This document shows positions 24,243 to 33,282 of a DNA stretch of 44,678 nucleotides, one piece after another. Made by a program: the position numbers and the translations under genes. The DNA comes from DASSKF01 sp035690725 (lineage in GTDB: Bacteria; Actinomycetota; Actinomycetes; Actinomycetales; Dermatophilaceae), in contig DASSKF010000204.1 of NCBI GenBank assembly GCA_035690725.1, forward strand, positions 1-44,678, in the 5' to 3' direction. Numbering within the stretch: the stretch's first letter is position 1; each line of letters begins with the position of its first letter. Below the pieces are notes generated by a model. That model made no database searches. It was not told where the DNA came from and saw only the letters and a list, made by a program, of their open reading frames with translations.

Positions 24243-26254
24243 CCGCCGCCGCACCCGCCGCCACCGCCCCTGCCGGGGGACGGCTGACCCACCGCCAGAT
24301 CCTCACCATCTTCAGCGGGCTGATGATGGGGATGTTCCTCGCGGCGCTGGACCAGACGATCGTCGGCACCGCGATCCGCACCATCGCCGACGAGCTGCAC
24401 GGGCTCGACCTGCAGGCGTGGATCACGACGGCGTACCTGATCACCTCGACGATCACCACGCCGCTCTACGGCAAGCTGTCCGACCTCTACGGACGCAAGC
24501 AGTTCTTCATCGGCGCCATCTCGATCTTCATCGTCGGCTCGGCGCTGTGCAGCTTCGCCAGCTCGATGTACATGCTGGCCGCCTTCCGTGCCCTGCAGGG
24601 CCTCGGCGCCGGCGGCCTGTTCTCGCTGTCGCTGGCGATCATCGGGGACATCGTCTCCCCGCGCGAGCGGGCAAAGTACCAGGGCTACTTCCTCGCCGTG
24701 TTCGGCACCTCCAGCGTCGCCGGCCCGGTGATCGGTGGGTTCTTCGCCGGCGCCGACACGATCCTGTCGATCAGCGGCTGGCGCTGGGTCTTCCTGGTGA
24801 ACGTGCCGATCGGCATCGTCGCCCTGCTCGTCGTCAGCAAGACGCTGCACCTGCACCACGTCCGCCGCGAGCACCGGGTCGACTGGTGGGGCGCCGTCTG
24901 GCTGGTCGTCGCCCTCGTCCCGCTGCTGACCGTGGCCGAGCAGGGCCGCAGCTGGGGCTGGGGCTCGGGCCTGGCACTGCTCTGCTACGTCGTCGGCACG
25001 GCCGGTGTGCTGCTGTTCGTGTGGGCCGAGAAGCGGATCGGCGACGAGGCGCTGATCCCGTTGCGGATCTTCAACAACCGCGCCATCTCCATCACCATCA
25101 TCGGCAGCATGATCGTCGGCCTCGGCATGTTCGGCGGCATGATGACGATCCCGCTCTACCTGCAGATCGTGCACGAGGCGACCCCGATGTCGTCCGGCTT
25201 CATGATGCTGCCGCTGGTGCTCGGGATCATGGTCTCCTCGGTCATCTCCGGCCAGCTCATCTCCAAGACCGGCAAGGTGCGCATTTTCCCGATCCTCGGG
25301 ACCGCCCTGATGATCGTGGGTCTGGTGCTGCTGTCCCGGGTGACGGCGGACACCTCGCTCACCGTGGTCCTGGTGTTCATGCTGGTCTTCGGGCTCGGCC
25401 TCGGGAACACGATGCAGCCGCTCACCCTCATCGTGCAGAACGCGGTGCACCCGCGGGAGATCGGCATGGCCACGAGCGCCGCCACCTTCTTCCGTCAGAT
25501 GGGCGGCACGATGGGGGTCGCGGTCTTCCTGTCGATCCTGTTCAGCAGCGCGGGCGGCAAGATCCGCGACGCGCTCGCCGGGGCGCTGCGCACGCCTTCC
25601 TACCAGCAGGCGCTGCGCGACCCGGCGCTGCAGCAGCACCCGGACTCGGCCGCCCTCGCCCAGGCCCTGCAGCACCCGCAGCAGGGCGGCGGCAGCGCCT
25701 CGGGCATCCTCAACGACTCCTCGGTCCTGGCGCACCTGACCGACCCGGTCGCCCACCCGTTCCGGGTCGGCTTCTCGCAGGCGATGGACCTGGTGTTCCT
25801 CATCGGCGCGCTCGTCGTCGCCATCGCGCTCGTCGTGCTCTGCTTCCTGCCGCGGATCGAGCTGCGCACCCAGTCCGGCATGGAGATCGCCGCCAGCGAG
25901 CAGGCCGCGGAGGCCGCCGCTCGGGAGGCCCGCCCGAGCGAGGGTGTGCCGGCCACGAGCGCGGGCATCGCGGGTCACCGGGCCGTGGAGTCCCGGTCGG
26001 GCGAGGGCGACAGCGGCACCCCCGAGCGTTCCCCGCAGGACGACCACGACCACCGGTGGACCGCGGCCAAGGGCCTGACCGAGGCGGTGTGCGCCGAGTG
26101 CGGGGCCCGCACCATGGACGAGATCGACGACCCGGACGGTGGGCCCCCGCCCGAGCCCGCCGGCGCGGGGGACGGCGGCGACGGGGACGGTGGCTCGCGC
26201 GAGCCCGTCGCGTCCGCGGCCCGGCGCGGTCCGGGACGGCACCGGGAGCGGTGA
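24239..26254 (+). CDS. DHA2-family (14-TM) drug:H+ antiporter with cytoplasmic tail
   Basis: A 671-residue MFS exporter of the EmrB/QacA type. Motif D1/A elements: MFLAALDQTIVGTAIRTIAD and GKLSDLYGRKQFF; antiporter motif C: FGTSSVAGPVIGGFFAG. Fourteen hydrophobic segments lie within about 20-530, and an extracytoplasmic loop (about 440-510) contains Gln-rich LQQHPDSAALAQALQHPQQG. An unusual hydrophilic tail of about 130 residues follows, with a CAEC motif near HRWTAAKGLTEAVCAECGAR that looks like a short zinc-binding hook, then a Gly/Asp-rich end. Substrates cannot be inferred. Confidence 0.9.
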   Translation: MTAAAPAATAPAGGRLTHRQILTIFSGLMMGMFLAALDQTIVGTAIRTIADELHGLDLQAWITTAYLITSTITTPLYGKLSDLYGRKQFFIGAISIFIVGSALCSFASSMYMLAAFRALQGLGAGGLFSLSLAIIGDIVSPRERAKYQGYFLAVFGTSSVAGPVIGGFFAGADTILSISGWRWVFLVNVPIGIVALLVVSKTLHLHHVRREHRVDWWGAVWLVVALVPLLTVAEQGRSWGWGSGLALLCYVVGTAGVLLFVWAEKRIGDEALIPLRIFNNRAISITIIGSMIVGLGMFGGMMTIPLYLQIVHEATPMSSGFMMLPLVLGIMVSSVISGQLISKTGKVRIFPILGTALMIVGLVLLSRVTADTSLTVVLVFMLVFGLGLGNTMQPLTLIVQNAVHPREIGMATSAATFFRQMGGTMGVAVFLSILFSSAGGKIRDALAGALRTPSYQQALRDPALQQHPDSAALAQALQHPQQGGGSASGILNDSSVLAHLTDPVAHPFRVGFSQAMDLVFLIGALVVAIALVVLCFLPRIELRTQSGMEIAASEQAAEAAAREARPSEGVPATSAGIAGHRAVESRSGEGDSGTPERSPQDDHDHRWTAAKGLTEAVCAECGARTMDEIDDPDGGPPPEPAGAGDGGDGDGGSREPVASAARRGPGRHRER

Positions 26255-26346
26255 GCACCCGGCATACCGGAAGACGTCACCCGGCCGCGACCGGGTGAGC
26301 AGACGTCCGGACCACGTGTCCGGGCGACCCAGCGAGGCGCTGGACG

Positions 26347-26383
26347 AGCCGGCCGGCACACCGGGGAGGTGTGCCGGCCGGCT
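26347..26383. terminator. Strong bidirectional stem-loop between convergent genes
   Basis: AGCCGGCCGGCACACC (26347-26362), loop GGGGA, GGTGTGCCGGCCGGCT (26368-26383): a perfect 16-bp stem. It lies between the exporter stop and the stop of the minus-strand membrane protein, so it can end transcription from both sides. Confidence 0.8.
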
Positions 26384-26404
26384 GAGGTCCGGGGGGCGAG
26401 CCGG

Positions 26405-26800
26405 TCAGGGGCTCCCGCGGGTGTCGTCCCGTTCGACCGGCTTCTGGTGCGCGGCGAACCACTCCCGTGCGTCCCCGCCGGCGAGCAGCCACACCACCGC
26501 GATCGGCACGAGCGCGAAGACGATGTCACCGTCGCCGAAGCCGGTGAAGAGGAAGTAGGCGACGGCCGCCGCCATGCAGGCGAAGGTCACGCCGCGGGCG
26601 GTGGGGTTGCCGTGGCGGATGAAGTGGGCCAGCCCGAGCAGCAGTCCGGCGACGAGCAGCAGCAGGATGGCGACACCCACCGACTGCGTCAACGCCACCG
26701 CTGCGCCGACCAGCCCGAGGATCCCCATCGCGGCGAGGACCACGGCGGCCATCACGACGGGCACAGGGGGGACACTGCCGTCGTCACGCCTGCGTGCCAC
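26405..26800 (-). CDS. Small membrane protein, unknown function
   Basis: About 131 residues from GTG 26800, chosen because GGAAG lies 5 nt upstream; in-frame GTGs (26806, 26815) and ATGs (26830, 26839) would extend it by 2-13 residues. Four hydrophobic segments at about 14-32, 37-57, 69-88 and 92-107, then a polar C-terminus (GGDAREWFAAHQKPVERDDT). I recognise no family; it is conserved-looking but uncharacterised. It converges with the exporter gene across the 26347-26383 hairpin. Confidence 0.65.
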   Translation of the reverse strand: MARRRDDGSVPPVPVVMAAVVLAAMGILGLVGAAVALTQSVGVAILLLLVAGLLLGLAHFIRHGNPTARGVTFACMAAAVAYFLFTGFGDGDIVFALVPIAVVWLLAGGDAREWFAAHQKPVERDDTRGSP

Positions 26801-26890
26801 GGTCACTTCCTTCACGCTCCTCGCTCCCATTGTGGGCACGACATCGCACGCCTGTCAGGAGGGAGCGTGGGGCGATCGGGCAGCCGGTCG

Positions 26891-27991
26891 TCAGGAGGAG
26901 TCTCGGGCGGGGCGCGCGTCCCAGCGCAGCAGCGCCGCGACCGGCTCCCCGTCCAGCACCGACCCGGGGACGACCACCACCTCGGCACCGGTGCGGGCGG
27001 CGACCGCGAGGACGACGTCGTCGAGCGGCAGCTCGCCGGAACTGTCGGCCGGTCCGAGGTCGAGTCCGGTGTGCCCGTCGGGCCGGACCTGCTCCCCGTG
27101 GGCCGACTGCGGGTCGAGCAGGACGTGGTCGACCTGCCCCTGGACGAAGGCGTCGAGGACCTCGTCGGCGCCCCGCGCGGCGCCGGTCCCCCGGCCGAGG
27201 CGCTGCTCGAGGTCGCGCGCCTCCACCAGGCGGCGCTGCACGACCCGGCCCACGATGAGCTCGCGCACCTCGACGTCGAGCTGCTCCCGGGAGGCGCCCG
27301 CCGCACGGCCACCGCTGTCCAGCCGGACCAGCACCGCCCGGGCCTCGTCTCCCACGCCGTCGCGGATGTCGCTGCAGGCGTGCTCGTCGCCCGCGAGGAC
27401 GACGAGCTCGATGCCCTCGCGCACCAGCGAGTCGATGCTCTCGACCGTCTCCCGGGCGTTGCGCCGCCAGACCTCCTCCGCGTGGCGCTGGTAGCGCTTC
27501 ATCGACCAGTCGCCGGTGTTGACCTTCTGCATGTGGAAGGTCTCGCCGTGGCTCTGCTCGTGCTCGGGGACGGCCACCGACGAGGCGCGGTACACCTCGA
27601 TGTCGCTGCCCTCGCGGTCGGCGAGGACGAGCGCGAACGGCACCGACGCGTCCAGCAGCCGCACCCACGGCGTCGGGGAGGGCAGCGGTGCCCAACTGGC
27701 GACAGTCCGGTCGACCCGCTCCCGCAGCTCCCCGGACAGCAGCACCCCGGAGTCGTTGGCCACGACGCACCGGGCGACCGGCGCGGCGGCGTGCACGTCG
27801 GCGTCGAGCTCGGCCTGCACGGCCTCCCGCACCTGCTCGGGCGCGTCCTGCCGCTCCAGCTCGGCGATCGCGTCCTTGACCCGGAGCTCGTGCTCCCGCT
27901 CGCCGCCGCCACCCTCCTGGCTGACGTCGACGAGCACGGTGGCGAACGGTCCGGCCTGCTCGTAGATCGGGGCAAGTGAGGCAGTACGCAT
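26891..27991 (-). CDS. baeRF2/Vms1-type putative peptidyl-tRNA hydrolase or release-factor-like protein
   Basis: A 366-residue protein of the bacterial archaeo-eukaryotic release factor family (type 2), related to eRF1 domain 2 and Vms1/ANKZF1. Typical segments: the start LAPIYEQAGPFATVLVDVSQ, FALVLADREGSDIEVYRAS, TGDWSMKRYQRHAEEVWRRN with ARETVESID, ELVVLAGDEHACSDIRDGV and the C-terminal TGAEVVVVPGSVLDGEPVAA. Family members are proposed to act on stalled ribosomes; actinobacterial ones (for example Rv2629) have been linked to hibernation and stress. ATG 27991 has a poor SD. Monocistronic. Confidence 0.75.
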   Translation of the reverse strand: MRTASLAPIYEQAGPFATVLVDVSQEGGGGEREHELRVKDAIAELERQDAPEQVREAVQAELDADVHAAAPVARCVVANDSGVLLSGELRERVDRTVASWAPLPSPTPWVRLLDASVPFALVLADREGSDIEVYRASSVAVPEHEQSHGETFHMQKVNTGDWSMKRYQRHAEEVWRRNARETVESIDSLVREGIELVVLAGDEHACSDIRDGVGDEARAVLVRLDSGGRAAGASREQLDVEVRELIVGRVVQRRLVEARDLEQRLGRGTGAARGADEVLDAFVQGQVDHVLLDPQSAHGEQVRPDGHTGLDLGPADSSGELPLDDVVLAVAARTGAEVVVVPGSVLDGEPVAALLRWDARPARDSS

Positions 27992-28049
27992 GGCGCCGCC
28001 CCTACCCGGTCGGGCGGGCCGCATTCCCCGGCCGTTCGGTCCGCCGGAG

Positions 28050-28119
28050 CTGAGATCTGACCGAGCGGCCCACTTCTCCGGCGACCGCCCCGCCACTGCC
28101 CTGAGATCTGACCGAGCGG
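28050..28119. repeat. Direct repeat pair CTGAGATCTGACCGAGCGG
   Basis: The 19-bp sequence occurs identically at 28050-28068 and 28101-28119, 51 bp apart, in the 165-bp gap upstream of the baeRF gene and downstream of E2. GGCCGTTCGGTC (28030-28041) is a near-perfect inverse of GACCGAGCGGCC (28059-28070), and a TCGGTC follows the second copy, so each copy can pair to form a stem. It may be operator DNA or a small repeat family; no gene is visible in 27992-28156. Confidence 0.6.
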
Positions 28120-28156
28120 GTCGTCGCTCCGGACCGGGTCGGTCGCCGGCGGCCGG

Positions 28157-29692
28157 TCAGCCCCAGACGAGCGCCTTCGACGGATCCTCCAGCACCGCGG
28201 CCACGTCGGCGAGCGTGCGGGACCCGAGGTCGCCGTCGACGAGCCGGTGGTCGAACGCCAGCGACAGCTGGGTCACCCAGCGCGGCCTGATCCGCTCCGA
28301 CCCGTCCTTGCCGGTGACCACCCACGGCATCCGCCGGATCGCGCCGAAGCACAGGATGGCCGACTCGCCGGGGTTGATGATCGGGGTGCCGTTGTCGACC
28401 CCGAAGACGCCCACGTTGGTGATCGTGATCGTGCCGCCGGCCTGCGCCGCCGGGGACGTCCTGCCCTCGCGCGCGGTCCCGGTGAGCTCGGTCATCGCGT
28501 CGGCCAGCTGTCGCAGCGACATCCGGTCGGCGTCCTTGATGTTCGGCACGATCAGCCCGCGCGGGGTGGCGGCCGCGATGCCGAGGTTGACGTAGTGCTT
28601 CTGCACGATCTCGCCGGCGGCCTCGTCCCAGGTCGCGTTGACGCCCGGGTTGCGCCGCACCGAGAGCATCAGCGCCTTGGCGACCACGAGCAGCGGGGAC
28701 ACCTTGACCCCGGCGAACTCCCGGTCCGCGCGCAGCCGCTCGACCAGCTTCATGGTTCGCGTCACGTCGACGGTGACGAACTCGGTCACGTGCGGCGCGG
28801 TGAACGCCGACCCCACCATCGCCTGCGCGGTCATCTTGCGCACGCCCTTGATCGGGATGCGCGTCTCGCGCTCGCCCGGGGACGGCTGGTGTGCCGGAGC
28901 CTCCGCGGTGCCCGTCCCTGCGGCCGGTGCCCCGCCGGTGGCGAGGAACTGCTCGACGTCGGCCCGGCTGATCACCCCGTCCTCGCGGGTCGGGGTGACG
29001 AGCGCGAGGTCGATCCCGTTGTCCTTGGCGAACTTCCGCACCGGCGGCTTGGCCAGTGCGCGGGCGCCGTCACCCCCCGGGCGACCCTGCGGCGCCGGCT
29101 GTGCGGGCGCCGGTGCGGCGGGTTCTGGTGCTGCGGCGGGCTGTGGTGCTGCAGCGGGCTGTGCGGCTGCGGCGGGCTGTGCGGCTGCGGCGGCGGGCGG
29201 CTCCTGCTCGGCCACCGCCTCGGCGGGGGCGTTGCCGGCCGCCGGACCGGCGACCTGGCCCATGACGGCCTGCGCCCCCTCGGCGGCCTGGCCGGGGGCG
29301 GCGCCCTTGCGGCGACGCCGCCGGGTCGAGCCGGCCGAGGGCCCGTAGCCGACGAGGTTGGCGACGCGCTCCCCCTCTTCGGCGGCCGCGTCGCCACCCG
29401 GGGCACCGGACGTCGCGGCACCGCCACCGGCGGGAGCGTCGTCCTCGGCACCCTCGACCTCGACGGCGAGGATCGGCTGGCCGACCTCGACGGTGGTGCC
29501 CTCGGGCACGAGTACGTCGACGACGCTGCCGTCCCACGGAACCGGCAGCTCCACCAGGGACTTGGCGGTCTCCACCTCGACGACGATGTCGTTGGTCCTG
29601 ACGGTGTCGCCCCGCTTGACCTTCCAGCTGACGACCTCGGCCTCGACCAGACCCTCCCCGGGGTCGGGGAGCTTGAAGTTCTTCACACCCAT
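28157..29692 (-). CDS. bkdC: Branched-chain 2-oxoacid dehydrogenase E2 (dihydrolipoyl acyltransferase)
   Basis: A 511-residue E2. Lipoyl domain at residues 1-80 with lipoyl lysine 44 in VEVETAKSLVELPVP; a long Ala/Pro-rich linker (about 85-205); a peripheral subunit-binding domain (ALAKPPVRKFAKDNGIDLAL); and the catalytic domain ending in LSLAFDHRLVDGDLGSR, whose His and Asp are catalytic. It transfers acyl groups to CoA. One lipoyl domain and the gene set E1-alpha, E1-beta, E2 favour a BCKDH/Bkd-type complex; an acetoin or pyruvate enzyme is the alternative. No E3 gene is present in the window. It lies 59 bp after bkdB, with AGGAG 11 nt before the ATG. Confidence 0.88.
   Translation of the reverse strand: MGVKNFKLPDPGEGLVEAEVVSWKVKRGDTVRTNDIVVEVETAKSLVELPVPWDGSVVDVLVPEGTTVEVGQPILAVEVEGAEDDAPAGGGAATSGAPGGDAAAEEGERVANLVGYGPSAGSTRRRRRKGAAPGQAAEGAQAVMGQVAGPAAGNAPAEAVAEQEPPAAAAAQPAAAAQPAAAPQPAAAPEPAAPAPAQPAPQGRPGGDGARALAKPPVRKFAKDNGIDLALVTPTREDGVISRADVEQFLATGGAPAAGTGTAEAPAHQPSPGERETRIPIKGVRKMTAQAMVGSAFTAPHVTEFVTVDVTRTMKLVERLRADREFAGVKVSPLLVVAKALMLSVRRNPGVNATWDEAAGEIVQKHYVNLGIAAATPRGLIVPNIKDADRMSLRQLADAMTELTGTAREGRTSPAAQAGGTITITNVGVFGVDNGTPIINPGESAILCFGAIRRMPWVVTGKDGSERIRPRWVTQLSLAFDHRLVDGDLGSRTLADVAAVLEDPSKALVWG
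29128..29199 (-). repeat. 18-bp tandem repeats in the E2 linker
   Basis: Four 18-bp units (29128-29145, 29146-29163, 29164-29181, 29182-29199), alternating GGTGCTGCGGCGGGCTGT and GCGGCTGCGGCGGGCTGT-like forms, encode the Ala/Pro/Gln linker of E2. Copy number in such linkers commonly varies between strains. It is coding and not an independent element. Confidence 0.7.
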
Positions 29693-29751
29693 GTCTCGTG
29701 CGTCTCCTGTGTCGGTGGGCCGGCGCCGGGATCGTCCGGCCGGTCCTCGGG

Positions 29752-30741
29752 TCAGTAGGCCAGCGCCCGGTCGACGCCGTCGAGGACGCGGTCGAGGTTG
29801 GGCAGGAACTCCTCCTCGAACCGGCTGGGCGGGTAGGGGATGTTGTAGCCGCCGACCCGGATGACCGGCGCCTCGAGGTGGTAGAAGCACTCCTGCTGGA
29901 CCTCGGCGGCGAGCTCGGCACCCATGCCCAGGAAGGTGCTCGCCTCGTGCACCACGACCGCCCGGCCGGTCTTCTTCACCGACGCGGTGACCGTGGGCAG
30001 GTCCAGCGGCGAGAGGCTGCGCAGGTCGATCACCTCGAGGGAGCGGCCCTCCTCCTCGGAGGCGGACGCCGCCTGCAGGCAGGTCTTCACCATCGGGCCG
30101 TAGGCGAGCAGCGTGGCGTCGGTGCCCTCGCGCAGGACCCGCGCCTCGGACAGCCCACGCGGCGCGCCGGCGGACTCGTCGATGTCGACCTCGCCGCGCT
30201 CGTGGTAGCGCCGCTTGGGCTCGTAGAACATCACCGGGTCGTCGCAGTCGATGGCCTGCTGGATCATCCAGTACGCGTCCTCGGGGTTGCTGCAGGAGAC
30301 GACCCGCAGGCCCGCGGTGTGCGCGAAGTAGGCCTCGTTGGACTCGCTGTGGTGCTCCACGGCGCCGATGCCGCCGCCGAACGGCACCCGGATCACCATC
30401 GGCACCTTGAGGTAGCCGAGCGAGCGGGCGTGCATCTTGGAGACCTGGCTGATGATCTGGTCGAACGCCGGGTAGATGAACCCGTCGAACTGGATCTCCA
30501 CCACGGGCCGGTAGCCGCGCAGGGCCAGCCCGACCGCGGTGCCCACGATGCCGGCCTCCGCCAGCGGGGTGTCGATGACCCGGTCCTCACCGAAGTCCTT
30601 CTGCAGCCCCTCGGTGATCCGGAAGACCCCGCCGAGCTGGCCGATGTCCTCGCCCATGAGCAGCACCTTGGGGTCGTGCTCCATCGCCCGACGCAGGCCG
30701 GCGTTGAGGCCCTTGGCCAGCGTCAGCTTGCTGCCCGCCAT
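29752..30741 (-). CDS. bkdB: Branched-chain 2-oxoacid dehydrogenase E1 beta subunit
   Basis: A 329-residue transketolase-fold subunit. Conserved segments: VLLMGEDIGQLGGVFRITEG, DTPLAEAGIVGTAVGLALRG, PVVEIQFDGFIYPAFDQI, PFGGGIGAVEHHSESNEAYF and VHEASTFLGMGAELAAEV. With E1-alpha it forms the ThDP-dependent decarboxylase. The start overlaps the E1-alpha stop by one base (TGATG), indicating coupling. Confidence 0.92.
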   Translation of the reverse strand: MAGSKLTLAKGLNAGLRRAMEHDPKVLLMGEDIGQLGGVFRITEGLQKDFGEDRVIDTPLAEAGIVGTAVGLALRGYRPVVEIQFDGFIYPAFDQIISQVSKMHARSLGYLKVPMVIRVPFGGGIGAVEHHSESNEAYFAHTAGLRVVSCSNPEDAYWMIQQAIDCDDPVMFYEPKRRYHERGEVDIDESAGAPRGLSEARVLREGTDATLLAYGPMVKTCLQAASASEEEGRSLEVIDLRSLSPLDLPTVTASVKKTGRAVVVHEASTFLGMGAELAAEVQQECFYHLEAPVIRVGGYNIPYPPSRFEEEFLPNLDRVLDGVDRALAY

Positions 30742-31994
30742 CAGTTCTCCTCCTCGAAACCGGCGTGGTAGGCGATGAGCTGCTCCCGCTCGGCCTGCAC
30801 GAGCGGGTGCGGCTCGGCATACGTGTGGTCGAACATGGTGGGCAGCTCGGGGTCGGGCATCTCCTGGCACTCCGTGCGGATCCGCGCCGCCAGCTCGTCG
30901 GCCTCGGCCTCGATCGCGTCGAAGTACTCGCTGTCGGCCACGCCCTCCTTCTGCAGGTGGGCGCGCATCCGCGCGATCGGGTCCTTGGCCCGCCACAGGT
31001 CGACCTCGGCGGCCACCCGGTACTTCGTCGGGTCGTCGGAGGTGGTGTGGGCGCCCATCCGGTAGGTGAACGCCTCGATCAGCGTGGGGCCCTGGCCGGA
31101 ACGGGCCTGCTCGAGCGCGTGCCTCGTCACGGCATACGTCGCGAGCACGTCGTTGCCGTCCACGCGCACGCCGGGGAAGCCGAAGCCGCGGGCGCGCTGG
31201 TAGGGCGGCACCCGGAACTGGCGCTCGTTCGGCTCGGAGATCGCCCACTGGTTGTTCTGCACGAAGAAGACGACCGGGGCGTGCGCGACCGAGGCGAAGA
31301 CCAGGGCCTCGTTGTAGTCGCCCTGGGCGGTGCCCCCGTCGCCGGTGAACGCCATGACCGCGGTGTCGCGCGCCGGGTCGCCGGTGCCGACCGCGCCGTC
31401 GCGCTGGACGCCCATCGCGTAGCCGGTCGCGTGCAGCATCTGGTTGCCGATGACGATCGTGTAGAGGTGGAAGTTGTTCTCGTTGGAGTCCCACCCGCCG
31501 TGGTTGACCCCCCGGAACATGCCGAGCAGGTTCATCGGGTCCACGCCCTTGCACCAGGCCACGCCGTGCTCCCGGTAGCCGGGGAAGGCGTAGTCCTGCG
31601 GTCGCATCGCGCGGCCGGCGCCCACCTGCGCGGCCTCCTGGCCCAGCAGGGACGGCCACAGGCCCAGCTCGCCCTGCCGCTGCAGCGCGTGGCCCTCGGT
31701 GTCGACCCGGCGCACCAGCACCAGGTCGCGGTAGAGGCTGCGCAGCGCGTCGGCGCCGAGGTCGTCGAGGTAGTGCGCGTAGGGCGCGGCCACCTCGGTG
31801 CTGGTCCGGTCACCCTCGGCGGTGAGGAACTGCACCATGTCCGGCCCGCCGTCGGTCACGTCACGCACGGGCAGCCCCGGCGCGACGGTCTCGTGATGGT
31901 GCGGCATGCTCTCGGCCACCTCCGCGGCTCGCGCAGCGGGGGCCTTCGGGGCGGTCTGGGCACCGGGGTCGCCGGTGGCGTCGTCGCCGCTCAC
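30741..31994 (-). CDS. bkdA: Branched-chain 2-oxoacid dehydrogenase E1 alpha subunit
   Basis: A 417-residue ThDP enzyme. The ThDP motif is MAFTGDGGTAQGDYNEALVF with NNQWAISEPN; regulatory-loop region YRMGAHTTSDDPTKYR. RMRPQDYAFPGYREHGVAWC-type sequence and GVNHGGWDSNENNFHLYTIV match actinobacterial Bkd proteins more than pyruvate E1. GTG 31994 is chosen because AAGGAG lies 5 nt upstream; the frame is open to 32093. A TACAGT -10-like box on the minus strand at 32092-32097 would give a leader of about 90 nt. Otherwise 31995-32168 holds nothing I recognise. Confidence 0.9.
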   Translation of the reverse strand: MSGDDATGDPGAQTAPKAPAARAAEVAESMPHHHETVAPGLPVRDVTDGGPDMVQFLTAEGDRTSTEVAAPYAHYLDDLGADALRSLYRDLVLVRRVDTEGHALQRQGELGLWPSLLGQEAAQVGAGRAMRPQDYAFPGYREHGVAWCKGVDPMNLLGMFRGVNHGGWDSNENNFHLYTIVIGNQMLHATGYAMGVQRDGAVGTGDPARDTAVMAFTGDGGTAQGDYNEALVFASVAHAPVVFFVQNNQWAISEPNERQFRVPPYQRARGFGFPGVRVDGNDVLATYAVTRHALEQARSGQGPTLIEAFTYRMGAHTTSDDPTKYRVAAEVDLWRAKDPIARMRAHLQKEGVADSEYFDAIEAEADELAARIRTECQEMPDPELPTMFDHTYAEPHPLVQAEREQLIAYHAGFEEEN

Positions 31995-32168
31995 ACGTAC
32001 TCCTTCGTCCACGAATCGTCCCGGCCGGCTCGGGCCGCGGGGAGCCTGCCCACCCGGGCGCTGTCCACATGCCGGACATCCTGTCGACGTCACTGTAGGG
32101 CGCGGCGCCCGCCGGGTGCCACGAGCCCCTGCGCCCAGCCCCGGCGCCCCGTCGGCAGGGCATCCGGC

Positions 32169-33275
32169 TCAGCGGTTGCGGAAGGCCTGGGCGACCTCGA
32201 GCAGCCGGTCGTTGGCCTCGTCCTCGGCGATGCTGCAGCGGCAGCCCTCCCCGGCGAAGGGGCGCACGGTCAGCCCGACCTCGTCCGCGGCCGCCGCGAA
32301 CGCCTCGGTGTCCTCGCCGAGCGGCAGCCAGACGAAGTTGGCCTCGGTGTCGGGCACCTCCCAGCCCTGGTCGCGCAGGCCCTTGAGCACCCGCTGGCGC
32401 TCGAGCACGAGCGCGTCGACCCGCTCCTTCAGCTCGTCGAAGGCGTCGATGCTGGCGATCGCGGCCTGCTGGGCGAGGTCGGTGACCCCGAACGGCACCG
32501 CCGCCTTGCGCAGGGCCGTGGCCACCGGCTCCTGGGCCACCGCGTAGCCGACGCGCAGCCCGGCCATCCCGTAGGCCTTGCTGAAGGTGCGCAGCACCGC
32601 GACGTTCGGGTAGCGGCGGTAGCACGCGAGCGCATCAACGGACTGCGCGACAGCTGCTCGGTCGACGAACTCCAGGTAGGCCTCGTCGATCACGACGAGC
32701 ACGTCCGAGGGCACCGTGGCGAGGAACGCGTCGAGCTCGTCGCCGTGGACCGCCGGCCCGGTCGGGTTGTTCGGCGTGCAGACGATGACCAGCCGGGTCC
32801 GGGCGGTGATCGCCGCCGCCATCGCGTCGAGGTCGTGCCGGGCGTCCCGGTCGAGCGGCACCTGCACCGACGTGGCGCCGGAGAGCGCGACGACGATCGG
32901 GTAGGCCTCGAACGAGCGCCACGCGTAGACGACCTCGTCACCGGGCTCGCAGGTGACCTGGATGAGCTGCTGCAGCACGCCCACGCTGCCGGTGCCGGTG
33001 GCGAGGTGCTCGGCCGGGACGCCGAGGGTCTCCGCGAGCTTCTCGGTGAGCGCCCGGACCCCCATGTCCGGGTAGCGGTTCATCCGCGCCGCCGCGTCCT
33101 GCACCACCTGCAGCACGCTGGGCAGCGGCGGGTACGGGTTCTCGTTGCTGCTCATCTTGTACGTCGTGATGCCGGCGCGCTCGGCCGGAGGCTTGCCCGG
33201 CTTGTAGGCGGGCACGGCGTCGAGGGCGGTGCGCAGGCGGACGGAGCCCTGGGGGGTGGTGGGGACCTCGCTCAT
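32169..33275 (-). CDS. HisC/Pat-type class II aminotransferase
   Basis: A 368-residue PLP enzyme. Substrate/cofactor residues lie in KMSSNENPYPPLPSV, ATGTGSVGVLQQLIQ, VIVCTPNNPTGPAVH, VIDEAYLEFVD, the PLP lysine in LRTFSKAYGMAGLRVGYA, and the terminal Arg in LTVRPFAGEGCRCSI. Actinobacterial relatives act as histidinol-phosphate or aromatic amino acid (Pat) transaminases; being outside a his operon and next to 2-oxoacid dehydrogenase genes, an aromatic or branched-chain role is more likely. ATG 33275 with TACAGT 7 nt upstream suggests a leaderless mRNA. Confidence 0.85.
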   Translation of the reverse strand: MSEVPTTPQGSVRLRTALDAVPAYKPGKPPAERAGITTYKMSSNENPYPPLPSVLQVVQDAAARMNRYPDMGVRALTEKLAETLGVPAEHLATGTGSVGVLQQLIQVTCEPGDEVVYAWRSFEAYPIVVALSGATSVQVPLDRDARHDLDAMAAAITARTRLVIVCTPNNPTGPAVHGDELDAFLATVPSDVLVVIDEAYLEFVDRAAVAQSVDALACYRRYPNVAVLRTFSKAYGMAGLRVGYAVAQEPVATALRKAAVPFGVTDLAQQAAIASIDAFDELKERVDALVLERQRVLKGLRDQGWEVPDTEANFVWLPLGEDTEAFAAAADEVGLTVRPFAGEGCRCSIAEDEANDRLLEVAQAFRNR

Positions 33276-33282
33276 ACCCCGC

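Noticed and set aside
24140..26359. Minus-strand frame of 739 codons opposite the MFS exporter
   Set aside because: Composition is His/Asp/Arg-rich and meaningless; the plus strand has a full exporter with all MFS motifs.
29128..29199. Tandem repeat as a separate element
   Set aside because: It lies in frame inside the E2 gene and encodes the usual Ala/Pro-rich flexible linker.
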